64,000 nt of DNA from Bifidobacterium pullorum DSM 20433 (GTDB lineage: Bacteria > Actinomycetota > Actinomycetes > Actinomycetales > Bifidobacteriaceae). This document shows positions 45,792 to 57,325 of this stretch, piece by piece (position 1 is the first letter of the stretch; each line of letters opens with the position of its first letter). Under the pieces are notes generated by a model. That model ran no database searches. It was not told where the DNA came from and saw nothing but the letters and a program-made list of their open reading frames with translations. The position numbers were made by a program, and so were the translations under genes. The DNA is taken from the NCBI RefSeq assembly GCF_000771405.1, contig NZ_JDUI01000002.1:186001-250000 (forward strand). Reading direction: 5' to 3'.

Positions 45792-46771
45792 AGCAGTTCC
45801 CTTCTCATCGCATCCATCCGGTCCGTGTCGGCGGCGTGCAGCGTCCCCTCCCCGACATGCACCCCGCCCTGCGGCAGCATCCAGGCGTCGACCGGCGGGT
45901 TCGGCCGTTCGCGGCGCGGGTAGACGGCCAGCGTCTTGACCCAGTCGCCATGGTCGACGATCTGTTCGAGCACCGCGCGGAACCGCGGCTGCCACGGGGC
46001 GGCGTCCAGCGTGACAATGAAGCTGTACGTGCCGTCATGCCCCTTGATCGGACGGGAGATGAAGCTCGTCATATTCAACCCGGCGTCGCGCACCACGTCC
46101 AGCAGGTTGGCCAGCACGCCGGGGCCGGTGCTCAGCGGGATGAACGTGACGATCGTCTCGAATTCATCCACGCCGTCCGTCCGGGCCCGTTCCAGCAGCG
46201 CGCGGGCCTCGTCGCGCGGCGCCAGCACCAGGAATTCGGTGTGCGCGCCGGAATAGTCCTGCACCGAGCTCGCCACCGTGGTCAGCCCGTACAGCGAGCC
46301 GCAGATCGACGGGCCGAGGGCCACCTGTCCGGTCTCAAGGTCACGGCAGGCGGCGGCATTCGAGGATGCGGGCACGGCGGTCAGATGGTGCTCGGCGATG
46401 AACCCCTTGCACTGGGCCAAACCGTGGGGGTGCGCACTGACCTGCGCCCCGTCGGGCTCGATCTGCGGGCCGCGGGTGAACGCGTCGAAGGCGATGTCGA
46501 CCACGATGCGCGCGAAACCGACGGCGTCGTGCGAATCGATGAGCAGGTCGAGATTCGGGACCACGTACCCTTCGACATTGTTCTCCCAGGCCACCACGCC
46601 CCACGCCTCGCCGCGTTCGACGGCGGCCATGATCGTCGGCACGTCGGACACCGCGATCAGCTGCGGGGCCTGACCGGCACCGAGGGGACCGCCGGACAGC
46701 AGCTGCGCCGCACCCGCCGCGGCCTGATGGGTGAATGATCCCTGCGGTCCCAGATAGTACAACGGTTTCAC
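45785..46771 (-). CDS. pheA: Prephenate dehydratase
   Basis: PheA converts prephenate to phenylpyruvate in phenylalanine synthesis. The 328-residue protein opens YYLGPQGSFTHQAA, has the prephenate-binding run WGVVAWENNVEGYVVPNLDLL near 58 and a TTVASSVQDYSGAHTEFLVL segment near 168 in place of the usual TRF motif region, and a C-terminal ACT domain (about 200-275) with LSTGPGVLANLLDVVRDAGLNMTSFISRP for feedback by phenylalanine. GTG at 46771 follows GGGGGAGCGGCC and overlaps the upstream membrane gene by 4 bases. The last 40 residues extend past the ACT domain. Confidence 0.93.
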   Translation of the reverse strand: MKPLYYLGPQGSFTHQAAAGAAQLLSGGPLGAGQAPQLIAVSDVPTIMAAVERGEAWGVVAWENNVEGYVVPNLDLLIDSHDAVGFARIVVDIAFDAFTRGPQIEPDGAQVSAHPHGLAQCKGFIAEHHLTAVPASSNAAACRDLETGQVALGPSICGSLYGLTTVASSVQDYSGAHTEFLVLAPRDEARALLERARTDGVDEFETIVTFIPLSTGPGVLANLLDVVRDAGLNMTSFISRPIKGHDGTYSFIVTLDAAPWQPRFRAVLEQIVDHGDWVKTLAVYPRRERPNPPVDAWMLPQGGVHVGEGTLHAADTDRMDAMRRELLW

Positions 46772-47301
46772 GGCCGCTCCCCCTCGCCGTCGTCGCTGCC
46801 ATCGGCGGCGAACGTCTCGGCGACGTCCACGGTCTCCGGCCCCGGAGCCAGACGATCCGGCACCATGAACCACCGTGCCGGCAGGAACAGCATGACCACC
46901 TGCAGGACGATCACGCCGTAGATCCAAATCACGCCGGCGCGCTGGCAGAAGAATGGCACCTCGCCGCTGAATCCGATCGGAACCAGCGCATCGCCGCCCG
47001 GACCATAGCCGGTCAGCATCCATACGGCCGCCGAGGAGGCGATCAGGTGGAATCCCAGGCCCACCGCATTGCTGCGCGCACGGGCGCACCAGGTGGAGAT
47101 GCCCAGAAGCAGGAACGCCAGCAGCAGGCCGTAGGGGATGTTCTGTGCCGCGCCCATGCGATGGGCCAGCGTACCGATGACGCCGACGGCAACACCCGAG
47201 GCGATGGTGATCAGGATGCGTAATGCGTACGGCTGGCGGTGACTCCACGGCTGCAGGGCCGGATCCGACCGCCGCCGGGATGGAGTGGAGATGGAGGTCA
47301 T
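46768..47301 (-). CDS. Predicted four-helix membrane protein of unknown function
   Basis: This 177-residue protein has four hydrophobic segments (about 28-46, 55-70, 80-97, 118-142) and an acidic C-terminal tail ending DGSDDGEGERP. I do not recognise a family. It overlaps the pheA start by 4 bases (GTGA), so it belongs to the same transcript. The start at 47301 lies 7 bases after TATACT, which suggests a leaderless mRNA, and this promoter would then drive pheA and tyrA too. A role in aromatic amino acid transport or export is possible from context only. Confidence 0.75.
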   Translation of the reverse strand: MTSISTPSRRRSDPALQPWSHRQPYALRILITIASGVAVGVIGTLAHRMGAAQNIPYGLLLAFLLLGISTWCARARSNAVGLGFHLIASSAAVWMLTGYGPGGDALVPIGFSGEVPFFCQRAGVIWIYGVIVLQVVMLFLPARWFMVPDRLAPGPETVDVAETFAADGSDDGEGERP

Positions 47302-47348
47302 GCGTTCCAGTATAGGTGTGCCGCCGGTTGAATCCGGCGGCACGGTCA

Positions 47349-49280
<1,932 letters not shown>

Positions 49281-49404
49281 CAAAACCTCTCTTACCTGAT
49301 TTCAGTTGCGTTCCTTCGGTACCGGACCGTTCGGCAAACCCCAGTACGTCCACACAAACCGAGCCAAGTGTAGCGGGATTGCTTGACAGCTCCGCCCCCG
49401 AGGC

Positions 49405-52206
49405 TCACTCGGTGCGCAACGCGGTGGCCGGATCCTGCCTGGCGGCCTTCTTCGAGGGGATGATGCCGCCGATCAGCGTGAGCACCACGCTCAGGACGAC
49501 CAGCGCCACGGCTCCGGGCACCGGCAGCACGCCGCTGACCTCGTTCGTGCCCATGAAGTGATGCAGGATGGCGTTGCCCGGAATGAGCAGCAGCAGCGTC
49601 ACGCCCACGCCGATCAGGCCGGAGCACAGGCCGATCATGCCGGTTTCGGCGTTGAACACCGAGGAGACGTTGTGCTTCGAGGCGCCCATGGCGCGCAGGA
49701 TGCCGATCTCCTTGGTGCGTTCCAGCACCGAGATGTAGGTGATGATGCCGATCATGATCGAGGAGACGACCAGGGAGACCGCCACGAACGCGATCAGCAC
49801 GTAGGTGATGACGTTGACGATGGTGGTCACCGAGCTCATCAGCGCGCCCACGTAGTCCACGTAGGTGATCTGGTCCTGTTCGGAGGCGTCGGCGTTGTAC
49901 TGGTCGATGGCGTCCGAGACCCCGTCCTTGTCCTCGAAGCTGTCGCAGTAGATCCGGATCGAGCTCGGGGCGTCCCGGCTGATCACGCCGAAGGCGGAGA
50001 GGTTGTCGTCGTAATCGCCGGTGGAGACGTACTCGTCGTAGATGTGGATGAAGGTCGCGTCATCGGCCGTGGCCAGATAGGCGTCGAGCTGCTGGGCCAG
50101 CATCTCCTCGCTGGCCGCCGCGCCGTCCGTCGCCCCCGCGGCGCCCATGTCCATGCCGGCCTGCGCCGCCTCGGTCATCAGACCGGCCGCCAGCTGCGCC
50201 TTCTGTGTCACGCCGAGGCCGGCGACGTAGAGGCGGGCGTCGGCGACCTTGGTCGCGTCATCGGAGGGAGAGAACGTCATGCCGTTGAGCACGTTCACGC
50301 CCTGGTTCGCCTGCTGGTCGGTGACCACCGGGCTGGAGGCCGTGTGGTCGATCAGATAGTCGGTCAGGGCGTGCGTGTAGCCGACCGAGCCGTCGATGTT
50401 CGCCGCGTCGGCATCCTGAACGGGACGGACGACGCCGACGATCCTCAACGGCATCGCCGTGCCGTTGTCGACCAGCTCCGCCATCCGTTCGGCGTCGTCG
50501 CCGACATACGAGTACAGTCCGTCGTCGCCGCGCACATACTGGTCGCACGCGGGGATCAGGTACAGCTGCTGGTTCAGCACCTGGTCGTAGTCGATCCTGA
50601 TCGTCTGCTCGTCGATCTTCTCGCCGTCGTCCAGCCGCTTCATCAGGTCGTCGTAGTCGGACGCCGGCAGCAGGCCCAGCTCGTACAGCGTGCTCAGCGG
50701 GATCTCGTTGTTCTGGTCGGCGACCAGCACCACCTCGTCCCGGGCCTCGGGCCAGGCGCCGCGGACGACCTTGTAGTTGTCGGTCACCACCGGGCTGATC
50801 AGTTCGCCGTCGCCTTCGCCGGGCATGATCTCTCCGAAGGCCGAGGGCGCGGCGTTCTCATCGGTGTCGCCGGTGACCATCGACATCTGCATGGCCGTCA
50901 CGTCCGACATGCTGGTCATCGACCCGCTCTTCGTGGCCATCATCGAGGACATGGAGCCGGAATCGCCGCCGAACGTCACGCCGTCGGCGTCGACCAAGGT
51001 GCCGTCCGGATCGCGGCTGACCACCGAGAACTTGACGTCATAGGAGTAGCGGATGCCGTTGGAGCCCACGTACTGCTGGATCTCGCTGTCCGGATCGTCC
51101 AGGTACCGCTTGAACGCGGTCAGGTTGTTCTCGGCGATGCTGCTGGTCAGCGTGGAGGCCTGCGTGAAGCTGGAATCGTCGGCGTACACGGCGTCGCGGT
51201 CGTGCTCGTCGGTACGCTCGCCGTCCGCATTGGCCGCGCTCTGCTCCAACAGGGACTGCAGATCCCAGCTCTTGGCGTCGATGGAGATCGGGTAGGCGGT
51301 CATCGTGTCCCGCTGGATGGCCGTGATGTAGTTGTTCACGCCCGTGGACACCGACAGGATCAGCGCGATGCCGATGATGCCGATTGAGCCGGCGAAGGAG
51401 GTGAGCACGGTGCGCGCCATCTTGGTCTTGAGGTTGTTGAAGCTCAGGGCCACCGCGGTGCCGAACGACATCGAGGATCGGCCCATCGTGCGGTGCACGG
51501 CCGGGGCCGATTCGGTCTCGTCGATGACGTACGGGTCTGAATCGTCGAGGATGCGGCCGTCGCGCAGGTTGACGATGCGCGTGGCGTACTGGTCGGCGAG
51601 TTCCGGATTGTGCGTGACCATGACGACCAGACGGTCCCGGGCCACCTCCTTGAGCAGTTCCATGATCTGCACGGAGGTGTCGGAGTCCAACGCACCGGTC
51701 GGTTCGTCGGCCAGCACGATGTCCGGATCGTTAACCAGCGCGCGGGCGATGGCCACGCGCTGCATCTGGCCGCCCGACAACTGGTTCGGCTTCTTGTGCA
51801 CATGGGCGCCCAGCCCCACCTGCGCCAGGGCACGGCGGGCACGTTGCCGGCGCTGCGCCTTGGGGACGCCCGAGATGGTCAGCGCCAGCTCCACGTTGGC
51901 CAGGATGCTCTGGTGCGGGATGAGGTTGTAGCTTTGGAACACGAAGCCGATGGTGTGGTTGCGGTAGGAGTCCCAATCGCGGTCGCGGTACTGCCTGGTC
52001 GAGGTGCCGTTGATGACCAGGTCGCCGGAATCATACCGGTCCAGGCCGCCGATGATGTTGAGCAGCGTGGTCTTGCCCGATCCCGAGGGACCGAGGATGG
52101 CCACGAACTCGTTGTCGCGCAGGTTCAGCGTGACGCCGTCCAGCGCCTTCTGTACGAAATCGCCGGTTTTGTACTGCTTGTGGATGTCCTTGATCTGCAG
52201 CACCAC
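49405..52206 (-). CDS. Fused ABC exporter, ATPase plus FtsX-type permease (MacB-like)
   Basis: This 933-residue protein combines an N-terminal ATPase (about 1-225: Walker [10 protein letters not shown], signature [15 protein letters not shown], Walker [14 protein letters not shown]) with an FtsX/MacB permease. The first membrane helix (about 265-290) is followed by a very large external domain of about 470 residues, and three more helices with [25 protein letters not shown] and a final [21 protein letters not shown]. Such proteins export peptides or lipoproteins, or act in envelope stress by mechanotransmission. GTG at 52206 is preferred because GGAGGAGTCAACC precedes it; a TTG nine codons upstream is possible. 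No outer-membrane partner is expected in this Gram-positive host. The substrate is unknown. Confidence 0.9.
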   Translation of the reverse strand: MVLQIKDIHKQYKTGDFVQKALDGVTLNLRDNEFVAILGPSGSGKTTLLNIIGGLDRYDSGDLVINGTSTRQYRDRDWDSYRNHTIGFVFQSYNLIPHQSILANVELALTISGVPKAQRRQRARRALAQVGLGAHVHKKPNQLSGGQMQRVAIARALVNDPDIVLADEPTGALDSDTSVQIMELLKEVARDRLVVMVTHNPELADQYATRIVNLRDGRILDDSDPYVIDETESAPAVHRTMGRSSMSFGTAVALSFNNLKTKMARTVLTSFAGSIGIIGIALILSVSTGVNNYITAIQRDTMTAYPISIDAKSWDLQSLLEQSAANADGERTDEHDRDAVYADDSSFTQASTLTSSIAENNLTAFKRYLDDPDSEIQQYVGSNGIRYSYDVKFSVVSRDPDGTLVDADGVTFGGDSGSMSSMMATKSGSMTSMSDVTAMQMSMVTGDTDENAAPSAFGEIMPGEGDGELISPVVTDNYKVVRGAWPEARDEVVLVADQNNEIPLSTLYELGLLPASDYDDLMKRLDDGEKIDEQTIRIDYDQVLNQQLYLIPACDQYVRGDDGLYSYVGDDAERMAELVDNGTAMPLRIVGVVRPVQDADAANIDGSVGYTHALTDYLIDHTASSPVVTDQQANQGVNVLNGMTFSPSDDATKVADARLYVAGLGVTQKAQLAAGLMTEAAQAGMDMGAAGATDGAAASEEMLAQQLDAYLATADDATFIHIYDEYVSTGDYDDNLSAFGVISRDAPSSIRIYCDSFEDKDGVSDAIDQYNADASEQDQITYVDYVGALMSSVTTIVNVITYVLIAFVAVSLVVSSIMIGIITYISVLERTKEIGILRAMGASKHNVSSVFNAETGMIGLCSGLIGVGVTLLLLIPGNAILHHFMGTNEVSGVLPVPGAVALVVLSVVLTLIGGIIPSKKAARQDPATALRTE

Positions 52207-52302
52207 GGTTGACTCCTCCGTTTCGGTATCCAATCTCAGGTAGGTTCGCAGCCTACACTACACCCAGAATACTGAACACCGTAAACTATTTTTCCGGCGG
52301 CG

Positions 52303-53664
52303 TCAGTCCTCCAGTTCGAGACCCTTGCGTTCGGGCAGGCACAACGCCGACACGCAGCCCAGCACGAACGCGATCGCGAAGATCACGAAGGCCGCCGTCT
52401 TGTTGCCCCCGGACAGCGTCAGGAACCACGGCACAAGCAGCGGCGCCACGATCGCGGCCACACGGCCCACCGCCGCCGCGGCGCCCGATGCCGCGCCGCG
52501 CAGACGCGTCGGATAGATCTCCGGCGTCACCGCATACAGCACGCCCCACGCCCCCAGGTTCGAGGCCGACAGCAGCATGCCGAAGCCGATCACCGCGGCC
52601 ACCGAGCCGGCCTGCGAGAACGCAAAGGCGGCCACGGCGGACACCGCCAGGAACACGCTCAGCGTGCGGCGGCGTCCCCAGACCTCCACCAGCCAGGCGG
52701 CGAGGAAGTAGCCGGGCAGCTGCGCCAGCGAGATGATCAGCGTATAGCCGAACGAGCTGGTCAGTGAGCCGAACTGTTCGGCCAGCAGACTCGGCATCCA
52801 GGTGAACGCGCCGTAGTAGGAGAAATTCACGAAGAACCAGGTCAGCCAGATCGCTGCGGTGCGGGCGATATACCTGCGGCCGAACAGTTCGCGCGTCCGG
52901 ATGGCCGGCAGCGGCTCGGCCTTCGGGCTGGCGACGGGGGCCACTCCGGAGGCCTGCTCGAAGTAGCGCACCGCCTGCTCGGCCTCGTCCTCACGACCCT
53001 TGGACTCCAGGAAACGCACCGATTCGGGGATGTGGGCGCGGGTCACGATGGCGTACAGCAGCGGCAGCGCGCCGATGAGCAGCGCCCAGCGCCATCCCCA
53101 GTCGCCGGTGTTCGGGATGACGAACGCGCCGATGGCCGCCGCGATGATCCAGCCGACGGCCCAGAACGATTCCAGCAGCACCGTCATCCGCCCGCGATGC
53201 TGCGTGGGCGAGAATTCCGACACCAGCGTGGAGGCCACCGGCAGTTCGGCACCCAACCCCAGGCCGATGACGAACCGCGCGACCAGCAGAGCCATCAGCG
53301 TCCAGGAGAAGGCCATACCGGCGTTCGCCAGGCCGAAGATCACCAGTGTGGCGGTGAACACGGTCTTGCGCCCGACATGGTCGGCGATGTAGCCGCCCAA
53401 AGCCGCGCCGATGGCCATGCCGACGAATCCGATCGACAGCACCCAGGATTTCTCGGTGGCGTTCAGATTGAAATGCGGGTCGGCGGCGATGGCCGCCACG
53501 ACGAACGAGACCAGCCCCACATCCATCGCGTCGAACGCCCAGCCGATGCCCGAGGCCACCAGCAGCTTGCGGTGCGCCTTGTTGAACGGCAGGCGGTCCA
53601 GCCGCTCGTTCCTGCTCAACGCGCGGCCGGCCTGCGCCGTACCCTGCGCCGTCGTATCAGTCAT
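52303..53664 (-). CDS. niaP: MFS transporter, NiaP-like (probable niacin uptake)
   Basis: This 453-residue protein has 12 membrane helices and sugar-porter-like motifs (GGYIADHVGRKTVF after helix 2, PESVRFLESKGR after helix 6). The N-terminal run SGIGWAFDAMDVGLVSFVVAAI resembles the niacin transporter NiaP (YceI). The gene lies 71 bases downstream of nrtR, an NAD-pathway regulator, and both should be read from the promoter at the 54604-54624 palindrome. Uptake of nicotinate or nicotinamide is therefore a supported inference. AAGGAGAGGAAT gives the start. Alternative: an aromatic-acid or sugar transporter of the same superfamily. Confidence 0.8.
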   Translation of the reverse strand: MTDTTAQGTAQAGRALSRNERLDRLPFNKAHRKLLVASGIGWAFDAMDVGLVSFVVAAIAADPHFNLNATEKSWVLSIGFVGMAIGAALGGYIADHVGRKTVFTATLVIFGLANAGMAFSWTLMALLVARFVIGLGLGAELPVASTLVSEFSPTQHRGRMTVLLESFWAVGWIIAAAIGAFVIPNTGDWGWRWALLIGALPLLYAIVTRAHIPESVRFLESKGREDEAEQAVRYFEQASGVAPVASPKAEPLPAIRTRELFGRRYIARTAAIWLTWFFVNFSYYGAFTWMPSLLAEQFGSLTSSFGYTLIISLAQLPGYFLAAWLVEVWGRRRTLSVFLAVSAVAAFAFSQAGSVAAVIGFGMLLSASNLGAWGVLYAVTPEIYPTRLRGAASGAAAAVGRVAAIVAPLLVPWFLTLSGGNKTAAFVIFAIAFVLGCVSALCLPERKGLELED

Positions 53665-53735
53665 ATTCCTCTCCTTGAATCCATGAATCGGGCCGCCGAC
53701 GGTTCGGCCTCCGGCGGCCCGTGATTCCGCCGCGG

Positions 53736-54551
53736 TCACGCCGCGGGACGTTCCAGTGGCGACATGGCCTCCCGCATCAGCACATCGCGGTCGGCCGGCG
53801 GCTGCTCCCCCTGCCGTTCCCGCGACCGGTTGAGCGACGCCAACCGCCGCTGCACCACGCCGTAGGGCGATGCGCCATCCGGCTCGCCGGGGGCGTACCG
53901 GTAGACGGCGGCCGGACGATGCCGGCCTTCCCGCCGCTGCTCGCCGGTCTCCTCCAGACGTCCGGTGGCGAGCATGCGGCGGCGGAAGTTCGCCAGATCG
54001 ATATGCTCGCCGGCCACCGCCTCGTATACGTCATGCAACTGGTTGAGGGTGAAGGTCTCCCCCACCAACCTGGTGACGACGGCCGGCTCGTCGATGCGGG
54101 TGCGCAGCCGGCGCAGGGCGTAGGCGATGATGTTCCGGTGGTCGAAGGCGAGTTCGGGCAGGGCGTCCGCAGGGAACCACCGCACGTTCCGCTCAACGGC
54201 GAAGTCGGCCGTCTCCTCCCGCCCCACCAGCGCCCAGTACGCGATGGACACCATCGGCAGCCCGCCCTGCGAGCGCGCCGGATCCCCGAAGGTATACAGC
54301 TGTTCGAGATACCGAGGATGCAGATCGGTGGTGTCGGCCAGCGCGCGGTACGCCGACTGTTCCAGGGATTGGTCGGCGCGCAGGCCGCCGCCGGGCAGCG
54401 CCCATCGGCCCAGGAACGGCTGGCGGACGCGCCGGACCAGCGGCAGCCAGAGCCGGCTTCCGGACGGGCTGGGCGCCAACGCCAGGATGACGACGGTGAC
54501 GCCGACCTGCGGCGGCTGCAACCGCCGTTCCGTCACGTTGCCGATGCCCAT
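53736..54551 (-). CDS. nrtR: NrtR, Nudix-related transcriptional regulator of NAD metabolism
   Basis: NrtR has an N-terminal Nudix domain that senses ADP-ribose and a C-terminal winged helix that binds DNA. The 271-residue protein shows a Nudix-like fold (VGVTVVILALAP, FLGRWALPGGGLRADQSLEQSAYRALAD) in which the catalytic REUxEE box is degenerate (RALADTT), as expected for a sensor rather than a hydrolase. The wHTH lies at about 155-215 (LVGETFTLNQLHDVYEAVAGEHIDLANFRRRMLATGRLEETG). A perfect-looking palindrome about 55 bases upstream is the likely operator. GGGAGGTGCGGGC precedes the ATG. Repression would be relieved when ADP-ribose signals NAD turnover. Confidence 0.88.
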   Translation of the reverse strand: MGIGNVTERRLQPPQVGVTVVILALAPSPSGSRLWLPLVRRVRQPFLGRWALPGGGLRADQSLEQSAYRALADTTDLHPRYLEQLYTFGDPARSQGGLPMVSIAYWALVGREETADFAVERNVRWFPADALPELAFDHRNIIAYALRRLRTRIDEPAVVTRLVGETFTLNQLHDVYEAVAGEHIDLANFRRRMLATGRLEETGEQRREGRHRPAAVYRYAPGEPDGASPYGVVQRRLASLNRSRERQGEQPPADRDVLMREAMSPLERPAA

Positions 54552-54603
54552 GCCCGCACCTCCCGCGTCTGCGATCCATTGCCCACAGGCACGAGCATAC
54601 TAC

Positions 54604-54624
54604 TTTTAGTCACGATGACTATAA
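54604..54624. promoter_or_regulatory. Putative NrtR operator and nrtR-niaP promoter
   Basis: TTTTAGTCACGATGACTATAA contains TTAGTCA-CGA-TGACTAT, a 7-bp inverted repeat with one mismatch. On the minus strand a -10-like TATGCT lies just downstream, and TTATAG 16 bases before it falls inside the palindrome, so the repressor would block the promoter. It is AT-rich against a GC-rich background, between scpB and nrtR. Confidence 0.7.
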
Positions 54625-54646
54625 CTGGGTGTCGGCAGACGAGACG

Positions 54647-55270
54647 CTACCCCTCCAGAACCTCCCCCACCGAATCCGGAAGGAACGGCGCCAGCTCCGG
54701 TAACTGCTCCAAGGACGCCAACCCCATCTTCTCCAGGAACAGCGCGGAGGTCACCAGCAGCGCGGCGCGGGACTCCGGCTCCACCCCCTCCTCGCGCACC
54801 AGGCCGCGGACGATCAGCGCCCGGACCACGCCGTCCGAGTTGACGCCGCGGATCGCCGCGACCTGCGCACGCGTGACCGGCTGACGGTACGCGATGATCG
54901 CCAGCGCCTCCAACGCCGCCTGCGACAGGCGCGCGGTCTGCCCGTCGGTCACGAACGCCGACGCCACCGGTTCGAACACCGCGCGACTGGAGAACTGCCA
55001 TCCCCGGGCGGTACGGCGCAGCTCGAACCCCCTGGGGGCGCGCCCGGAGGCGTCCGATCCGTCATAGTCGCGCCGCAACGCCTCCAGCGCCGCGGTCACC
55101 CGCTCCTCGTCCACCGCCAGCACCCGCGCCAGATCGGCGGCCTGCTGGGGCTGGTCGCAGACCATCAGCACCGCCTCCAGACATGCCGGCAGGCCACCGG
55201 GGAATCCGTCGACGTCGAAGTCCACGTATTCGGGGCGAGCCGCCCCGACCGTCCGCTCGTTCTGATCCAT
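54647..55270 (-). CDS. scpB: Segregation and condensation protein B
   Basis: ScpB is a paired winged-helix protein that, with ScpA, forms the kite/kleisin part of the SMC condensin. The 207-residue protein shows LPACLEAVLMVCDQPQQAADLARVL, the conserved LSQAALEALAIIAYRQPVTRAQVAAIRGVNSDGVVRALIVRGLV near 125 and TSALFLEKMGLASLEQLPEL near 175. GGGAGGCGGCTGTG precedes the ATG at 55270. It follows scpA by 28 bases in the same direction. Confidence 0.95.
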   Translation of the reverse strand: MDQNERTVGAARPEYVDFDVDGFPGGLPACLEAVLMVCDQPQQAADLARVLAVDEERVTAALEALRRDYDGSDASGRAPRGFELRRTARGWQFSSRAVFEPVASAFVTDGQTARLSQAALEALAIIAYRQPVTRAQVAAIRGVNSDGVVRALIVRGLVREEGVEPESRAALLVTSALFLEKMGLASLEQLPELAPFLPDSVGEVLEG

Positions 55271-55298
55271 CACAGCCGCCTCCCGCTGTATCCGATTG

Positions 55299-56147
55299 TC
55301 ATGCGAAATCCCGTTCGTCGATCGCGGTGTCCGTCTCCTCCGCGCCGGCCACCCACCGCAGGTGCAGGGTCTCATAGGGACCGGCCTGTTTGAACTGCAG
55401 CACGCCCTGCTTGAAGAACGCCAGCACCGCCAGGAACCTGGCCACCACCTCAATGGTGGCGGACGCATCCGCCGTCAGCTCGGCGAAGGTCATCGACCCT
55501 CCGCCCGGCAGGGCGCGCAGCCGGTCCCGCACCAGCATGGATTGGGCGCGCAGGTCCACCATCGGCATATGCAGCTGATGCACCGACACCTCGCTGGCCG
55601 GCGCGTTGGCGAACGCCTGCGCGGCCAGCCGGGCCAGGTCCTCGGGGGTCAGCGTCCAGACCAGCTCAGGCAGCAGGGCCGACATGCCCGCGTCCATCAC
55701 CGCCGGATGCGGGAACCGGCCCGAATTCGCCGCCAGACGCGCACGGAAGTCGTCGGCGGCCTGCTTGAACGCGCGGTACTGCAGCAGCCTAGCGAACAGC
55801 AGATCACGCTCGCGCAGCGCCTCCATGCTGCGCTCGTCGCGCCCGCCGTCCTCGTCGCCGGGCAGCAGCGCGGCGCTTTTGGCCTCCACCAGCACCGAGG
55901 CCACGTCGATGAACGAACTTGCCGCCTCCATGTTGCGGGACACGTCCATGCCCCGCACATACTCCAGGAACTCCTCGGTGATCGCGGACAGGGAAACCTC
56001 GGTCAGTTCCAGACGATTATTGGCGATCATGCCCAACAGCACGTCGAACGGACCGGAATACACGTCCAGGCTGACGGCGAATCCGGAATCGACGGGAGGA
56101 TCATCCTCCTGCCGCGATCGGAGCCCGGACCACTCCACCATGTCCAT
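55299..56147 (-). CDS. scpA: Segregation and condensation protein A
   Basis: ScpA is the kleisin that bridges the two SMC heads. The 282-residue protein has the N-terminal SMC-neck-binding region FDVLLGMIANNRLELTEVSLSAITEEFLEYV near 32 and the C-terminal winged helix with ATIEVVARFLAVLAFFKQGVLQFKQ near 230. Two ATGs at 56147 and 56141 both lack a clear ribosome site; the gene begins only 8 bases after the parA stop, so translation probably depends on the upstream gene. Confidence 0.94.
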   Translation of the reverse strand: MDMVEWSGLRSRQEDDPPVDSGFAVSLDVYSGPFDVLLGMIANNRLELTEVSLSAITEEFLEYVRGMDVSRNMEAASSFIDVASVLVEAKSAALLPGDEDGGRDERSMEALRERDLLFARLLQYRAFKQAADDFRARLAANSGRFPHPAVMDAGMSALLPELVWTLTPEDLARLAAQAFANAPASEVSVHQLHMPMVDLRAQSMLVRDRLRALPGGGSMTFAELTADASATIEVVARFLAVLAFFKQGVLQFKQAGPYETLHLRWVAGAEETDTAIDERDFA

Positions 56148-56155
56148 GCCGCCGG

Positions 56156-57178
56156 TCAGGGCACGATGCCCTTGGCGATCAGTTCGCGGGCCACCTCGCG
56201 GTATTCCTTGGCCGTCTTGTGCCCGGGGGCGTAGATGGTGATCGGCGCGGCCGCCACCGTGGCATCCGGCAACTTGATGGACCGGGAGATGACCGAATGG
56301 AACACCTTGCCCTGGAACGCCTCGTAGATGCGCTGCAGCACCTCCTCGCAGTGCAGCGTGCGCGTGAACATGGTGACCAGCACGCCGTACACCTCCAGGC
56401 GCGGGTTGATGCGCGACTGCACCTTCTCGATCGACTGCATCAGCAACGCCACGCCACGCAGCGCGAAGAACTCGGCGGCCACGGGGATGATCACGCCGTC
56501 GGCGGCGGTCAGGGCGTTCACGGTCAGCAGGCCCAGCGACGGCTGGCAATCGATGATGATCAGATCGTACTCGTCACGCACCTTGCGCAGCACGCTGGCC
56601 AGCACCTGCTCACGCCCCACCTCGGTGACCAGCTGCACCTCGGCGGCGGACAGGTCGATGTTGGCCGGCATGATGTCGATGTTCTCGAAATCGGTGGGAT
56701 GGATGACCTCATGCGGGTCCACGGACATATCGAACAACGCCGTGTACACCGTGTTCTCCACGGCGTTCGCGTTGATGCCCAGACCCACCGTGGCCGCACC
56801 CTGCGGATCGAAGTCCACGATGAGCACGCGACGGCCGTACTGACTCAATGCGCCCGCGATGTTGATCGAGCTGGTGGTCTTGCCGACGCCGCCCTTCTGG
56901 TTGCACATCGCGATGACCCGCGCCGGCCCGTGCTGGTGCAGCGGTTCGGGCGCGGGGAACGTCTCATATTCACGTCCAAGCAGATCCGTAGGCATATCCC
57001 TCACCTTATCAACATTCACGCGCCCTTCGGAACCGGTTCCGGTGGACGTCGGCGCGTCGTCCACCACAGGCGCGGCATAGGTGCCACCGATCGGCAGCAG
57101 CCCCTGACGGAACCGACGCTCCGGATCCCCGTCATGCCACGGGCCCGCGCCGCCGCCACGTGACCGTGCCGCGTCCAT
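56156..57178 (-). CDS. ParA-family chromosome partitioning ATPase
   Basis: This 340-residue ParA/Soj protein has an N-terminal extension of about 80 residues rich in Gly, Arg and Pro, then the deviant Walker A NQKGGVGKTTSSINIAGAL, the switch region VDFDPQGAAT, Walker B LIIIDCQPSLGLLTVNAL and the tail KTAKEYREVARELIAKG. It would act in chromosome or cargo positioning by ATP-dependent DNA binding. No parB gene or parS site is next to it; in Actinobacteria this copy belongs to the xerD-parA-scpAB block and is distinct from the oriC-proximal parAB. GGAGACGGT marks the start at 57178. Confidence 0.92.
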   Translation of the reverse strand: MDAARSRGGGAGPWHDGDPERRFRQGLLPIGGTYAAPVVDDAPTSTGTGSEGRVNVDKVRDMPTDLLGREYETFPAPEPLHQHGPARVIAMCNQKGGVGKTTSSINIAGALSQYGRRVLIVDFDPQGAATVGLGINANAVENTVYTALFDMSVDPHEVIHPTDFENIDIMPANIDLSAAEVQLVTEVGREQVLASVLRKVRDEYDLIIIDCQPSLGLLTVNALTAADGVIIPVAAEFFALRGVALLMQSIEKVQSRINPRLEVYGVLVTMFTRTLHCEEVLQRIYEAFQGKVFHSVISRSIKLPDATVAAAPITIYAPGHKTAKEYREVARELIAKGIVP

Positions 57179-57325
57179 ACCGTCTCCATTCCCTACCGCC
57201 GCGGCCGGACGGCGCGGCACTGGCTGAAGTCGTCCCGATAGCTATCGTATCGCGAAACGACTCGCCGACGGGTGCAGGCGCGGCCGCGCGCCGCCCGCAT
57301 CCGGGTACCCCAGGCAGGACAACGG

